Of a DNA stretch of 64,000 nt, positions 31,874-44,189 are shown piece by piece (the first letter of the stretch is position 1; each line of letters starts with the position of its first letter). This DNA is from Lunularia cruciata (taxonomy: Eukaryota; Streptophyta; Marchantiopsida; Lunulariales; Lunulariaceae): the NCBI GenBank assembly GCA_948567375.1, contig OX419762.1:13894001-13958000 (forward strand). The letters are read 5' to 3'. The translations under genes were made by a program, and so were the position numbers. The notes under the pieces are model-generated. The model did no database searches. It saw only the letters and a list, made by a program, of their open reading frames with translations, and was not told the DNA's origin.

Positions 31874-34435
31874 CAAGGTAGACATGGGTTTGTACAGTAG
31901 AGTCGTCTCTTCTCCGCGGAACGTGCACTGCTATGAAGTTGCTTCTCTCACAACATGCAGTATCTCCAATAATGTGTCATGCTTGGATTTTCTACCCCAT
32001 ATTCCGTTGATAGTTGTGCCAAGTCATTCATTGGTTTTTCTGACCATGGTAACCTTTATTTTCAAGACTACATTTATCAATAAACTCAGTCAAGTATATT
32101 GAACGTGAAATTGATCAGGCTAAGTATGTTATCTTTCCAACTTCAGTCAACCTCAATAATTGTAAATGTCTTACTTCACATTAAAAATATCCAAATATAT
32201 GAAAATTGTACTTACTTACATTTTGAGTAAAGTATATGAAATGTGTAATTTTTAGTGACGATTCTATGACAAAAGTTAGATGTTTATTTCACTCCTAGTG
32301 TACGAATAGACTTGGTAATATTATATTAATATGAGTTACGCTTCTTCTGACTATACAAGTCATTTTTATTCGAATATAGTTTTAGTAATAGAAAATAGAG
32401 GTAGACTTAAACACAGTATGTTTGACACTTTGAATCTAGGGTAGTCCAGTCGGAACCAAAGCATGGAGAAAAAGAAAAGGGACTTGGCATTCGGCATTCT
32501 TCACGAGCAAGAAAAACGCAACGTGGTTGGAGAAGCTTTGGATATGACACCCGGATTGTTACATGTGTGTTGATGGATTGCATTGATTAATGTTTTGACG
32601 TAGGTTAATGTGTGATATATTTTGATGGCTTTCATAGCTTTCAAATTTAAAAAATTTTGAAATGGTTTATAAGACTTTATTTTTGTATATATTGTAGAAA
32701 ATTTGTAACTCAATTGAGAGGGGAAGACTTAAAGATAGAATATTTAGCTTTTAAGACAGAATGAAAAGCCATGATTTTAAGGAAAAATCAATAAAGAGAG
32801 AAACATTCTAAGAAAAATATTGTTACAAAAATCCTTTGGCCAGAGCTGAATTAAACAAATTTTATGCTATATTGAAATATTTTTTTCTTTCTTTGTCCAT
32901 TTTGTTCCATTGCACTTATATATGATATAAAAAAAAGTAACAAAAAATACAAAGTATAGCACAATGGTTCAATTTTTTTGGTTTGATTACCACACTTTGT
33001 AGATATTTTTTCCTCACACGTTTATTTTAATTTCAATGAAATAATAGTTTTTTAAAATATTTGACAATTGTCCAATAATACTGTATCTAATTGGAAGAAT
33101 GTATGTGAAATTTCAGTCTTTTTTAACCAAAATTATTCTACTTCCTCATGTGTGAAACATTTATACATATTACTTGCAAGAAGAGAAAATTAACGATTAT
33201 ACATCTGCTTTAACTTAGTTTTATAAGTCATCATTGTACAGGTCATCCAACCATAAAGCTGCTATGGGGATAGAGACAAACACCTTGCACCTTATCAAAT
33301 ACAACTTTATTGGAGATAAAAGAACTTCTTCAACTTCATTCCTAATTATTTTTGGAAGTAACAATATGGGTCTTTAGTCTTCCAAAAAAAATTTCATAAG
33401 AAGATTATAAGTCAAAAAGTATTACTTTTCTATATTTGGTCCCTTGTTATGCTCCACATGTACACAGGGAATAAGGGATATTGATTCTATGAAAAAGAGG
33501 TCAAACTATTTGATATTAGATGAAGAACATGTAATATTTTCTAGGATGTAATGATAGTTTAAAACATGAGGATCAAGAGTTGTTAGTGCTATAGGCATTG
33601 ATCCAGTTAGAGTTTTTGTATGTACCAATGATCATGATGACTTTGTCGTGCTTTTCCACTTCACTTAAGCCTTATAACAACATCAAGAAGACTTATGGTT
33701 TGGTAGCCAGAATGTTGAACTTCCCTTTGGGATTTGGCAATGGATAAATGTTGGAAGTGCTCCTCTCTTTTGAAACTCCCACTCTATCCTGAGCTCAATT
33801 TGTGACTTGCTTCTCACATTCATTAGTAAGTGGATTGCAGAGTTTATAGGGGTCCACAGTCACATCTCACCTCTACAGAGCAAGGTCTGAATGCAAGAGT
33901 GTAGCAGCAAGGGATTTTGGGTTGCTAGGCACTAGGAGACATGAAGGTGAAATTGCATGGGAATTGCAATTTTCTGAGTACTAAATAACAGAGAGGAAAG
34001 CAGCAGTCAAGTGGAATGATTACAGAGGTTGAGGTTGAACTCTCTTTGGCATTAGTTTGTTGGAGGAGATCAAATTGAGAGTTTGGTCCTACATCTACAG
34101 TTTCTTTTGGAGGAGAGATCCAACTTGGTGAGGCAATAGGAGGTGGAGATAAGATTGGAAAGAGAGTACAAGGTGGACAGTGGCAAATCTTCTCCATCAG
34201 TAGATAGGTTATTACTCAACCTCCCTCTTGCACCCTCTCTTTTGCCTTTGTACATCCCTTTTATGATTGGGTTTTTTTTTCAGTATGTATTATGTTTTTT
34301 TTTTGGGTTCTATAGCATATTCTTTGGTGATTATATCACTCAATAGGTCCATTCTTGATCACCATAGAATTTGGATTTTTTCCACTAGTTATCTTGACAA
34401 TGTCTCCTTTTCATTCTTTGGCATGGATAGCTAGA
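31871..34435. other. AT-rich spacer
   Basis: No recognisable gene. 32100-33500 is very AT-rich with many homopolymer runs. Short plus-strand frames near 33925-34346 show no domain. Confidence 0.5.
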
Positions 34436-34439
34436 GTGA

Positions 34440-37400
34440 TTACCATAGGTGAGGCTCCTCATCTAGCTCCCTATACTCCCCATGCACAATTACGGAGGAG
34501 ACCCTAGCATAGACTCTTTCAGCATACGCTTATTGTAGCCTAGGTTCTTGATGGGTTTGACTCCAATCCTCTACCACATCCTCCGCCCTATTGAGAGGAG
34601 GAACCTACACTAGTTAATTCTTCTATGGAGAACCTCATACCAAAGCCTCCTCCACCTACCACAATCTCTCCTTCCCTCCCTCCCTACAGACCCAGAATTT
34701 GTACACTATCAAATCCCCCCCCCCTCTCTCTCCCCTTACCTCCACAAATCTTCCACCACTACAACATCAGATCCCTCTCCTTGGTTATTTAAACATTCCT
34801 CCATTATTTAGTGGGATCTCTCCTTTGGTGCCCTTAACATGCCCCTAAATACCACCCACCTAAATCCTACTCATTATTGCCCATGGGTGGGTATTGGACT
34901 AGCACATCACCAAAGATGTGCTAGATGCTTGCAGATGAGGGCAAAGGAGACCACTCCAAATCTTCCTCCAGACCTACTTTGAGTCAAGTCTACGCTCTTC
35001 ATACTCCACCAGACTCTTACTCTTGGTTGCACTCTCTAGATCCTATTTAGGCCTTCTTATCGGGATTTCCTAGACTTTGTGTATATACTAGCATCCCTAT
35101 GCCAATATGATAGCTAGTTTGCCCCTCCACACTCTCCATATTATTGCAAGCCATTGTAACTAATGACTAGGGGAGAGATGTTTCTACATGGATCTTATTA
35201 GCCTTATTCCCAAAGTGAACTCTGCTCCTACTAGCACATGGAGGCGCATTAGGACACCATGAGAGCATCTCTCTAAGATTCATAGTTTCTTGAGAGGAGA
35301 TTGGTCAGCACTTCAAGATGAGTACACCATGCAAGCACAAGTAGAAACTAGGAGGATTATAAAGTCCCCATAGTCCCATGCACTCTCCCATAGCATCATC
35401 GCTCCTTGATGTTAGGCCAAGAAAGGGAATATAGATGTGCAGCCCAAGCACTTGTGCACTCTTGGCCAACACCTTTCTCTTAAGATACTCTTTTTGCATT
35501 ATAGATGCTCCATCTATTGACCAGAGAGTAGATTCACTCTTTCCTCCATAACTATTAGCCAAATGAGGAGCTTCAACTTACAGAATCTATCTTTGCTCAT
35601 TCTCCTTGTTTCTTGACAAGAAGACCATCAAGATTAGTTTTGAGCACCTAAGTGATTATCTTTTTCTAGACTCTCTTGATTTTGGTTTTCCTCTTCTGTT
35701 TACCTTTTATTAACATATTGCTTTGGGTTTAGTGCTCCCCAGTGCAACCTACCTATTTGGTGCATATCATCTCCTTGCCTTGTCAAAGGAGACATTTGGT
35801 GTTCTCCCCATTGCCATTTTGGATGTTTTTCTCAAGCTAATCTCTCATTCCATTTGCCTACAACTTAGCCACTCTCTTTTCTCCTTTTGGTCTCCACATC
35901 AGTTTATTGTGGCTAATCCAAATGGTTGCAAGATGATTATTGTTAGCATCAAATCATCCTTGGATCTCCATCCTGATTGAGTGGTTTTTCAAGTTGATGT
36001 CTCTAATGCTTCCATCTCTTGTCTAGCCTTGTTTCATGCTCTTTGCTTAGTAGGGGATCAGATACCCTCCTTGATTCTATTTTTCTACACATTTTATGGC
36101 ATAGAGACCCCCTTGCTATATATTCACCATACTACTACAAGACACTTCACAAACCTTACATCTATTGAGGTTACGCACTACGGTGATCCACTTGGGGGAC
36201 CTATTTTTTCCATAGCCCCATACACAACTTTATGAGAGGTTGCAATTGCTTTTCCATCTTGTCTTTTTCTATCACTCTTTGATGATGCATACATCTTATG
36301 ACCTTTGAAGGATGTGATTCTGGCTATTTCAGCTTTCATATGCAATTTAGAGACCTTAGGTTTATGTCTAGACTCATAAATGCAAGGTATAGAGCCCATG
36401 TGCACTCCTTCCTCCCTTTAACTTTCCATAGGGTTCCAATTCTCAATAAGAGGTGTGTGAAATTTGAGATCTCCATTGGGGGAAGAAGATTATTATAGCA
36501 TGTTCATCTATGACACATTGGTGCAGGCCATAGTCCATATTCACCTCTTCCCTAGGTTGGGGGATGCACAATTAGCCTACTCCATCTTAGCACATAATTA
36601 TCTCCCCCAAGCCTCCTATCTAGCTTGCACATACACTCCTATAAACTGCACTTCTACCACACTTCCTGCACTTTTGATAGTAGTATATGTCTCACCCCCT
36701 CCACCTTCTTAGGGCTTTGTACGCTCCTACAATTATCAGAGAGTGGTGTAGACTACAGAGAACCCTACCCATAGCCATGGGAGGATGTGGTCTCATATTG
36801 CAAAGGATCATCGCACCAATTGCTTTTGTAGGTGCATGGCTCCACTCACCCCCAAATTAGTTGATAGGTTTCTATACCATGGTTTCTTTTCTATTGGCAC
36901 CTATCTCTATAATGGACTCAAATACTCATGATTTTCAAATTTATCTACAATTAGCTCAAGATCTTCTACCTAGCCCTGCTTGCACATCACTTGTAGAGTT
37001 TTCCAACTTTGTTATACTATATTCTTGGAAGATCCAAGCAGACATCAATGAGTGTTATGCACACCCACACCCTCACCAACATCGTCACTAACACACCATG
37101 ATCTCATAAAGCTATGATTCTTTCCTATGGAGGGAAATGCTCCAAAGCTTGGCTCCATGCCTCCCCTTTGATAGAGGATTTTAGTTTCATATCTAAGGAG
37201 TTCTCCACCGTACTCCACCTATAGTTAGGCTTCCCTCATCCAGCCTTGCTAGGGCTCCCAAACCAATGTGCTTGTGGTTCCACATATGACACTCATGGCA
37301 TACATCTTTTAATATGTGCAATAGGAAGTGAGCCCACCAGAGTTCATGATGTCATCCGAGACAAGGTGGCACAACTTCTCCAATTCATGCAATCTCAAGT

Positions 37401-37860
37401 ACAAATTGAGCAATGGTTGGATTTACAAGGACAACTTCCACTATTAGGTGAGAAAAAATACCATCATATTCACAAACAGTTGGCATATTTTGTATGATGC
37501 AATGGTTGCAAACCCACTACAAGCAAAGACACTTGCACAAGCAAGCATTTAGGCAGATACAATGGTGACCATCACACCTCAAGGAACGGAATATTAGTAT
37601 GCATTACTACTTGCCTCCTATATCTTCATTTCTCTGGATGTGGAGATTTTTGTGCACCTTCATCACTATTTTGACAAGTTGCTTAGGGATGAGGACCTTT
37701 GCGATGCGGCTCCTCGCAAAGGAGAGGAGCTATGGCTATCTCCCAAGCCATGCTCACTTCCTGTTTTTGGTAGAGAGTCTCAGTCACAGTATCACTACAG
37801 TGCTCTCATGCATGGATTCTTCATCGATGGGCAATAGTAGTTGGGATGTCCATCACATCT
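34440..37860 (+). mobile_element. Non-LTR retroelement with RT and RLE-like C-terminus, longest copy
   Basis: A decayed element read on the plus strand in several frames. Near 35440 a frame has AAQALVHSWPTPFS. 35723-35980 has VLPSATYLFGAYHLLAL and LPIAILDVFLKLISHSICL, RT fingers. 35981-36235 has VFQVDVSNA (motif A, Asp present) and YGDPLGGPIFSIA (motif B, Gln to Tyr). At 36262-36298 LFDDAYIL is motif C with both Asp. Near 36540-36700 comes LPRLGDAQLAYSILAH. 37246-37497 carries a CACG-x8-H-LLI-C zinc-like motif followed by RVHDVIRDKV. A further C-terminal part to 37860 (FVHLHHYFDKLLRD) completes the product. The CCHC-plus-HD arrangement recalls R2-type restriction-like endonuclease elements rather than plant L1 or RTE. 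Multiple stops make it inactive. Confidence 0.72.
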
Positions 37861-37959
37861 AGGGCACTCCCCAATCACTTACCATATATACCATTAGAGG
37901 ACCTCTATCACACAGACCAGCATTAGTATTGTAGTTGGTTTTAGGCTGTTTGCTTTGTG

Positions 37960-38826
37960 ATCTCTCTACTGGGTGGAGGTGGAGGTTTTGGTTTTGTTTC
38001 TGTTTTTGTCTCTTTGGTTTCATTGTGCTCCATGCAAGGTTTCCTTTTTGCACTCTCCCTTTTTCTTTACATTTGAATCTTCATTACTCACTTGTGAGTG
38101 TGGTTCTACACTAGATGCAGCAGCGGTCCATATGAAATGGTGTCCTTTTGGAGGACAGAGGATAGCTACCCATGATGCTATTAGGGACATAGTGTTTGCT
38201 ATGGCACAAGAGAGTGGATACTTGGCTTGGCTTGGATGGAGCATTCATATGCTTTGTAGACGACATGTGTCAGGGCAGACTTATACTTGGTCCAAGATGA
38301 TCAGATGATAGTAGCAGATGTCGTGGTTACAAACCCTACACAAGATACAGTGTCGAAGGGAGTGATTACCCATCCCCCTGGATGTGCGGTGAGCGCAACG
38401 GCAGGTCGCAAGGTCTCCAAGTATATTTGCATGCAGCGAGGTCACCTATTATTCCTCTAACCTTGGAGTTATGTAGAGCAATGGACACAGCATTTGACAC
38501 ATTTGTTAGGGAGTGCACGAGAGCCTATCATGTTAGGCGCTAGAGGGTACCACTCTCACTCTCATACTTTGTAGTATATTTTAGACAGCGTGTGTCCATT
38601 GCTCTATAGAGTGCAATGGTTGATGCAATCCATAGGAAAGCAATCACACTAAGCGATGTTTCTTCGGTTGCTCCAGTTGTTTTCAGACCACACAACTTGC
38701 ATAGCTCGCATATCTTAGGTGCCGTGGGGCAGATTTCTCATATATACTAGGCTTAGCTCCATTTTATATCTTTCATCTCTCCCTTGTAGGGCTTGATGGG
38801 GTCTTCCCATCCTTCTTCTTTTTTAC
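37960..38826 (+). mobile_element. Non-LTR retroelement, second 5'-truncated 3' end
   Basis: Directly downstream of the previous copy a second C-terminus begins. It has CECGSTLDAAAVHMKWC (C-x-C-x9-H-x3-C), then QRIATHDAIRDIVFAMAQESG. After a frameshift come DDQMIVADVVVTNPTQDTV (near 38300-38350) and, from about 38545 on, SLSYFVVYFRQRVSIAL. The 3' tail has GGGCTTGATGGGGTCTTCCC near 38790-38810. The second zinc-like motif and a higher similarity to copies 1 and 3 show that this is a separate insertion, not the tail of the element at 34440. Confidence 0.78.
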
Positions 38827-39284
38827 ATGCGATCTATTTTCCTTCTTTTTCTTTACAGTGGGTATATATTTTGTATGTTTTGTAGAAGAAACAATTTGAA
38901 TAAATTTCAAATCAAATCAAAAAGAAACACTACTTACCATTTTATTATGGCTTGCAAGAACGATTGCATGCGAGATTACTTAAAGAGAATTTTCGGCACC
39001 AACTGCAATGTACGAACTTCACAATAACGTTCATCATAAATTCCGTATATGACATGCGAGCATAGGGCCTGTACACTTTGCGTCGTGGTTATTCAATGAA
39101 AGAGTTCTTTCACAACCAATTATGGCATACAAACATCCCATTGGATTTTGTAAAATCCAAAAAAGAAATTTATATAATAAATTAGATTTAAACAAGGAAT
39201 CTCCAAACCAGGAAGTACCAGCAGTAAATAGCTTCACATGGCACCTACCATGTAAAGCGTGCTATTAATTCCAGATACTTGGGG

Positions 39285-39345
39285 ATGTACTTGATGGGAT
39301 CTTCCCATCCTTCTTGTCTTCATGCGCGGTGTCTTTTTCCAGATG
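39285..39345 (+). mobile_element. 3'-end fragment of the non-LTR family
   Basis: GTACTTGATGGGATCTTCCC followed by ATCCTTCTTGTCTTC matches the family's terminal signature. Only about 60 bp is recognisable. Confidence 0.55.
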
Positions 39346-39387
39346 TACGGGAGCAAGAGTCATTTAGAGCTTTCACGCATTTCACTT

Positions 39388-39497
39388 GACAGTTCTTAGT
39401 TCCAGTCGGGAAGAAAGTTCTGGGTCTCAAACGTGGTCCCTCGACAGCCCTTGGTTCTAGTCGGGAGGAAAGTTCTGGGTCTCACACGTCCTCCCTC
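39388..39497. repeat. Tandem duplication, 55-bp unit, two copies
   Basis: Units start at 39388 and 39443 and share CAGTCGGGAAGAAAGTTCTG / TAGTCGGGAGGAAAGTTCTG and GGGTCTCA-ACACGT-type ends. A third partial start (GACCTGTTCTTG) follows at 39498. Confidence 0.85.
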
Positions 39498-39780
39498 GAC
39501 CTGTTCTTGCATTTACGCCCACATATCCGACGTTTCTCACTTCGCTCCATCTTTGTCGTTACCGATCTTAACGTGAGATTTTGGTTCAGAACATGGAGGA
39601 CGTCATCGGATGTAGGTATAAGACTATCACATTTTAATTATTCAAGTTTAGTGGATTACGTAGCAGAACCTCAAAGTGGTTATGGTTCTAAAAAGTTTTA
39701 CAATTCCTCTAAATGCCGAGGTGCAGACACTGTTTGGTTTAGATGAACATAACTATATATATTCAGACATGAAAGCAGAA

Positions 39781-39826
39781 GCCGTTCGAAGAACGGCATG
39801 TCTGGGATCTCTCGTTCTTCGAACGG
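39781..39826. repeat. 14-bp inverted repeat whose arms are near-palindromic
   Basis: CCGTTCGAAGAACG (39782-39795) is the exact reverse complement of CGTTCTTCGAACGG (39813-39826). Each arm is itself nearly self-complementary. It lies where the dispersed repeat family of 50-53 kb has AGCAGAAGCCGTTC. Confidence 0.85.
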
Positions 39827-40249
39827 GGGATCCAGAACTCATTACGTGCAAGTGGTGTGCATATGAAGTGGAAATGATAGGCGCAAATCGAAATGAGAAA
39901 TGAAACCCTAAAGAAGGTAAATTAAATGTGAGGTTAAACACAAACGAAATATCAACTACATCCTGATCAACAGCAGTAGAGAACGGATATCCATCAAGTA
40001 ATCGATCAGCGCCAAGTAAAGCATGTAGCAAGGCAGACAAGCTGTAATAAAAACCCACGAGTCAAAACTGAACGAATCAGAGAACTGAAATTGGGAGACC
40101 GGACAGAAAACATGAAGCAAATGGGAAGACTGGATGGTCTCCACGCTGTGTGATATATATATAGAGAGAAAAAGATATTTGAGAATAAAAATAGTAAAAT
40201 ACAAATGATATATATATAAGTATTTTTAGAATAGAATTTGTTTTTTGAA

Positions 40250-40690
40250 AAAGGTTATCCAAAATTCATGAATTGTAAATGACAGGTAAATAATATGTAC
40301 ATGATTTCAATTCTATAATAATAAATAATTTATAAAGTAAAATGTATAATAAGTCATCTGAAATTAAAATAAATTAAAAAAAATATACGACCAACAGACT
40401 AAATAAACAATATGAAATTGAAAACTCCATAGAAAACAGAATAATGCAAAAAATAAAAACACTATGTAAAAGACTATAATGCAAAAAATAATAATAACAC
40501 TATGTAAAAGATGATTTGTATATAGTGTATGAATGATAAAAAAAAAAAGAAGGTGGCCCGGAGTAAGGAAGAAACACGGTGTACACGAGAGAGCAAACCC
40601 AAGAATGAAGCAAAGATCAAAGGGAAAAACCCAAGAATGAGGCAAAGATCAAAGGGAAAATCATAGAGAAAGAAACACTAGGGGGTTTCA
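40250..40690 (+). repeat. Dispersed repeat family, copy C
   Basis: It starts with AAAAAGGTTATCCAAAATTC and continues through CACTATGTAAAAGA to GAAACACGGTGTACACGAGA and AAGCAAAGATCAAAGGGAAA. The order is the same as in the copies at 50626 and 52040. A 35-bp piece containing CCCAAGAATGA is duplicated near 40600-40660. Confidence 0.6.
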
Positions 40691-41070
40691 GAAAAAGTTT
40701 GACGAAGTTTATAAAATTTTCGTATAGATTGTTACGAAGGTTATAAATTTTTCATATAGATTGTTACAAAGCGTTGACTAAATGGGTACGGTGTGAAAAG
40801 GTATTGTTATGGTAGAAAAGGTACGGTACAATAGAAAAGGTATTGTTACGGAGTTCGGGCCAAGTTCCTTATTATTAGCACACTCCGAATGAGGTGGTTC
40901 GTAGAAAATAAGGGATAAGGAATTTTTGTTATCACTCCATAGTGCATTGATTGCACATAAGGGTTAATAAAGTTTTTGTTTAGGGTTAGAGTGAAAGTGA
41001 CGGCCACCAAAAGGAGCATCCCTGGATGTTTGAGAACACCCATGGAAATCAAATGATGAGCAGCAACTCC

Positions 41071-41278
41071 GCAAATTTTTTCCACCAAGGAAGATTGGAG
41101 TGAGCATGAGTGGAAAGATTTGAGGGCATGCGAAAATTGACCACTCTATGAAGATTTGAGAGACCCAAAGTCAGGCAAATTTTTACCACCAAGGAAGATT
41201 GGAGGGAGCATGAGTGGAAAGATTTGAGTGCATGCAAAAATTTACCACCCAATGAAGATTTGAGAGACCCATAGCCAG
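41071..41278. repeat. Tandem duplication, 104-bp unit, two copies
   Basis: Units 41071-41174 and 41175-41278 share CACCAAGGAAGATTGGAG, GAGCATGAGTGGAAAGATTT and GAAGATTTGAGAGACCCA, with about ten differences. They lie about 350 bp upstream of the Harbinger transposase. Confidence 0.88.
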
Positions 41279-41627
41279 AGGTGGAATGGGGAGTGAATTT
41301 GTTTGGACTGGGAAGATTTGAGTGCGAGCCTGTGAGAAGGTTAGAGTGAGGAGTGATTTTGTTTGAAGTGTTACTCTCAATTTCATTATTTTAAAAAAAT
41401 TGTCTTTTGTATGAGTATGAAATGTATACCTTTGTTTCGCTTGAGTAATGAAATAAAATTCATGAAAATTTTTTCTTGTTACCAAATGAAATTGATGAGA
41501 TTGTTTTTTTGTGCGCACAGAGAACAGAGATGCCCCTTTGCGGAGAAGAGAGATGCCGTTTGCGGAGAAGAGAGATCCACTTCATCGATAAGGAGTTATC
41601 AGTGGTCATTAAAAATTGAGTAAAGTC

Positions 41628-42835
41628 ATGCCGAGAGGGAGCACTTGTTTAGAACTAACCAGAAATATTAGAAAATGTATTCAATGGATGATTTGGTTAG
41701 ATTTGGAAATATTGCTACAAGGATTAGAAGATGAAGATCAGGAATTAAGAGGAGATTTAGATATGCTAGAATGTTTTATTAGTGGATGGGAGTATGCACA
41801 TACTCATCCATACTTGGAACCCCGTGTTACTTACCCTTGTAGTAGAGAGTTTGTGAAGGAGTATTTTAGAAATCTAGATACTAAGGCCTTTTGCCGGCTT
41901 ACTAGAATGGATGGGATTCTTTTTTAACATTAATTGATTTGATTAAGACTCACACAATTTTTGAGAAAAGGTACCGAAGAGAGCAAACACCCGTATGGAT
42001 CCAAGTTGCCCTACCATTGGATAGATTTGGGCATCACGGCAATGGAGCTTGTGTTGCACGGGGTTTAAATATTTGGGGCATTAGTGTTGGTTCAACAATT
42101 GCTTTTACTGATAGAGTTATGACAGCCATATTAGATGTGATGAGGAGTCAAGTTGCTTGGCCCAAACTTGAGGAGAGAAGGAGGATATCCATTGTTTTTG
42201 CACAAAAATGTTTTCTTGGTTGTGTTGGTTTGGTAGATGGAACATTGTTTCCTCTTGCAGCCCGACGAACTGTGGACGGGGAAATATTTTTCAGCCACAA
42301 GGGTTCATATTCTATAAACTGCCAAGTTATTTGTGATGATAAAAGGAGAGTTATACATTTTTCTGGAGGTATGTTTTATGTTATGTGTTCTTTTGTTAGG
42401 TATTTTTGCAATGCATTGGTGAACCTTTTTGTTTAGTTTACTAAAAGTATGGCCTTTTTTATTTGCAAGAATGCTAGGGTCATGTCATGATATGACTTGT
42501 TTGAAAAAATTGTCACTGTGGAATGATTTGAACCTAAGAGGGAGGTGTTGCACTTTTGAGGCAAAGGAGTACCTTTTAGGTGATTCGGATTATGTACCCA
42601 TGCATCACCTAGTACACACTTTCAAACAAGCTTCCTCACAGGACAAGTAGGAGTTCAATAAATATTCAACAAAGGCAAGAGTGATAAATGAGCATTGTAT
42701 AGGAGTATTGAAAGCTAGATAGCATTCTCTTCGTGAGCTAAGAGTGCAACTGAAAGAAAATAGTAGAAATGCTTATTTGTTAAAGTGTGTATCGGTGTGT
42801 ATTATTTACATAATTTTTAATCAATAGGTCTGACC
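41628..42835 (+). pseudogene. PIF/Harbinger DDE transposase, nearly complete but broken
   Basis: The frame begins at ATG 41628. It runs to a TAA at 41925, where one missing T in a T-run shifts the frame, then resumes at about 41930. Harbinger landmarks follow: REQTPVWIQVALPLDRFGHH, SVGSTIAFTDRVM, CVGLVDGTLFPLA (first catalytic Asp) and FFSHKGSYSINCQVICDD. A probable intron of 101 bp (GTATGT at 42369 to TTTGCAAG ending at 42469) then leads to LGSCHDM and YLLGDSDYVPMHH (second Asp). A stop after SSQDK and then ARVINEHCIGVLKAR (third catalytic residue, Glu) complete the DDE triad. All three catalytic codons survive. Terminal inverted repeats and a TTA/TAA target duplication were not found by eye. 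Confidence 0.88.
42369..42469 (+). other. Putative intron in the Harbinger transposase
   Basis: A GTATGT donor and TTTGCAAG acceptor enclose sequence that breaks the transposase. Homology resumes within a few bases on both sides. With this acceptor the frame is one base out, so the acceptor may have mutated. Confidence 0.5.
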
Positions 42836-43239
42836 TTTGGTCAGAGGACGATGGCAGATTTACATAGGAGACTCAAATAGATTCAAAAATGTCCTTTCAT
42901 GGTATAGAACTTGGTAGAGAAGAAAGTGGATCAAGGGTGATGCAACATTCCTTTGATTATAACAATGATGATATACTAGATTGATTGATTGAGATTCCAT
43001 ATAATAAAATATATATTTTTAGTATTCATCTCATATCTCATAGTCTTGGTAACTTAGACCAGGAGTCTTTATCTTAGACCATGAGTGTATCTTGATGTAA
43101 TATTAGGATAAGAATTCAAAGGATGCAAAAAGAATTCTATGAAGCTTAATCTGTACATTTGTAAGGCTTCCGTTTACACTTACAAGGTGTGGTGTTTATC
43201 AAGGTTACACTTGAAAGTCACTTGTCGGGTGTTGTTGGA

Positions 43240-43480
43240 AAAAAATGAGCCAGATGTTGCAGACACCGTGAGATGATGCTGGTAGACACTGGGTACCGCT
43301 CATAAACTATAAAAAGTCATCGAGTGGCGCTCCTAGACACTGGCGGACGCTAGGGACCGCACTGGAATATGCACAAATATTACATGCACTTGTAGGCGCT
43401 GGTAGGCACTACATGAACTATGTGACGCTTGCCTGCACCGGTTGGCGACGTGGAGTGCTGCATGTTGCTACTTAGGATTT
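43240..43480 (-). repeat. Degenerate 10-bp tandem array, minus orientation
   Basis: On the minus strand the sequence repeats variants of AGCGCCTACC in register with 10 bp (for example AGTGCCTACCAGCGCCTACA). It is the inverted counterpart of the array at 47560-47920. Confidence 0.6.
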
Positions 43481-43779
43481 GAGTTCTTTCAGTTGAAAAA
43501 ATGAAATTTTGTCTCCAAAGTGTACATTTTAGGATGTTTGGTATTGAGTATTTTTCCAACTACTTGGGTTATATCAACCTTCTTCTTTTCAATTCTTGTC
43601 ACTCCCGTGGGTGTGGATGTGTTGGAAGGTCTCATTTGCGAGTGTGCGGGGTGTTGGAAGGTTCATTTTGTGAGGGTGTGTGAGTCGTTCAAAGGAGAAA
43701 GAGCCATTTCAAGAAAGGGTCATTTTGTTGAGGCAGAGGATGTGTGGGTGAGCCATTTTGAGACTGGGGAAAGAAAGAG

Positions 43780-44030
43780 GTAAACTGACTGGCTGAAGCA
43801 CAACTCGAGAAGCAACAAGGGGTGATTGAGAAGAGAGATAAGAGAGCATTCAGGAGACTAAGAGAAAATTTAATTTCAACCATGGCAGAAATCTGGGGAT
43901 ACAAAAAGATAGTTGACGGGCCCGACATGAGAAATACTCATGAAGGCGATTGGCTCATAGCATTGCATACCATTCAACACCCAACCAATTTCATCAAGTG
44001 GTGCTGGCTGGACAAACATCAGATTTGAAC
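43780..44030 (+). pseudogene. Unclassified coding fragment
   Basis: A plus-strand frame reads EKRDKRAFRRLRENLIS, then MAEIWGYKKIVDGPDMRN, then DWLIALHTIQHPTNFIKW, ending at a stop near 44028. It has a protein-like composition but no family I recognise. It may be an upstream part of the element at 44744-47345. Confidence 0.3.
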
Positions 44031-44189
44031 TACTGTTTCAAGAATTTGGGAGATTGATCTAGATGGAATGGGGCTCAAAATAACTCTTGGACTTCACTAT
44101 CTACGGCAAGATGTATTCTTCAAACATTCCTCATTGTTTTCTTTTCATTCCACCTCAAGATCTTCATTTATTTCAGGTTATTGCTTCCA

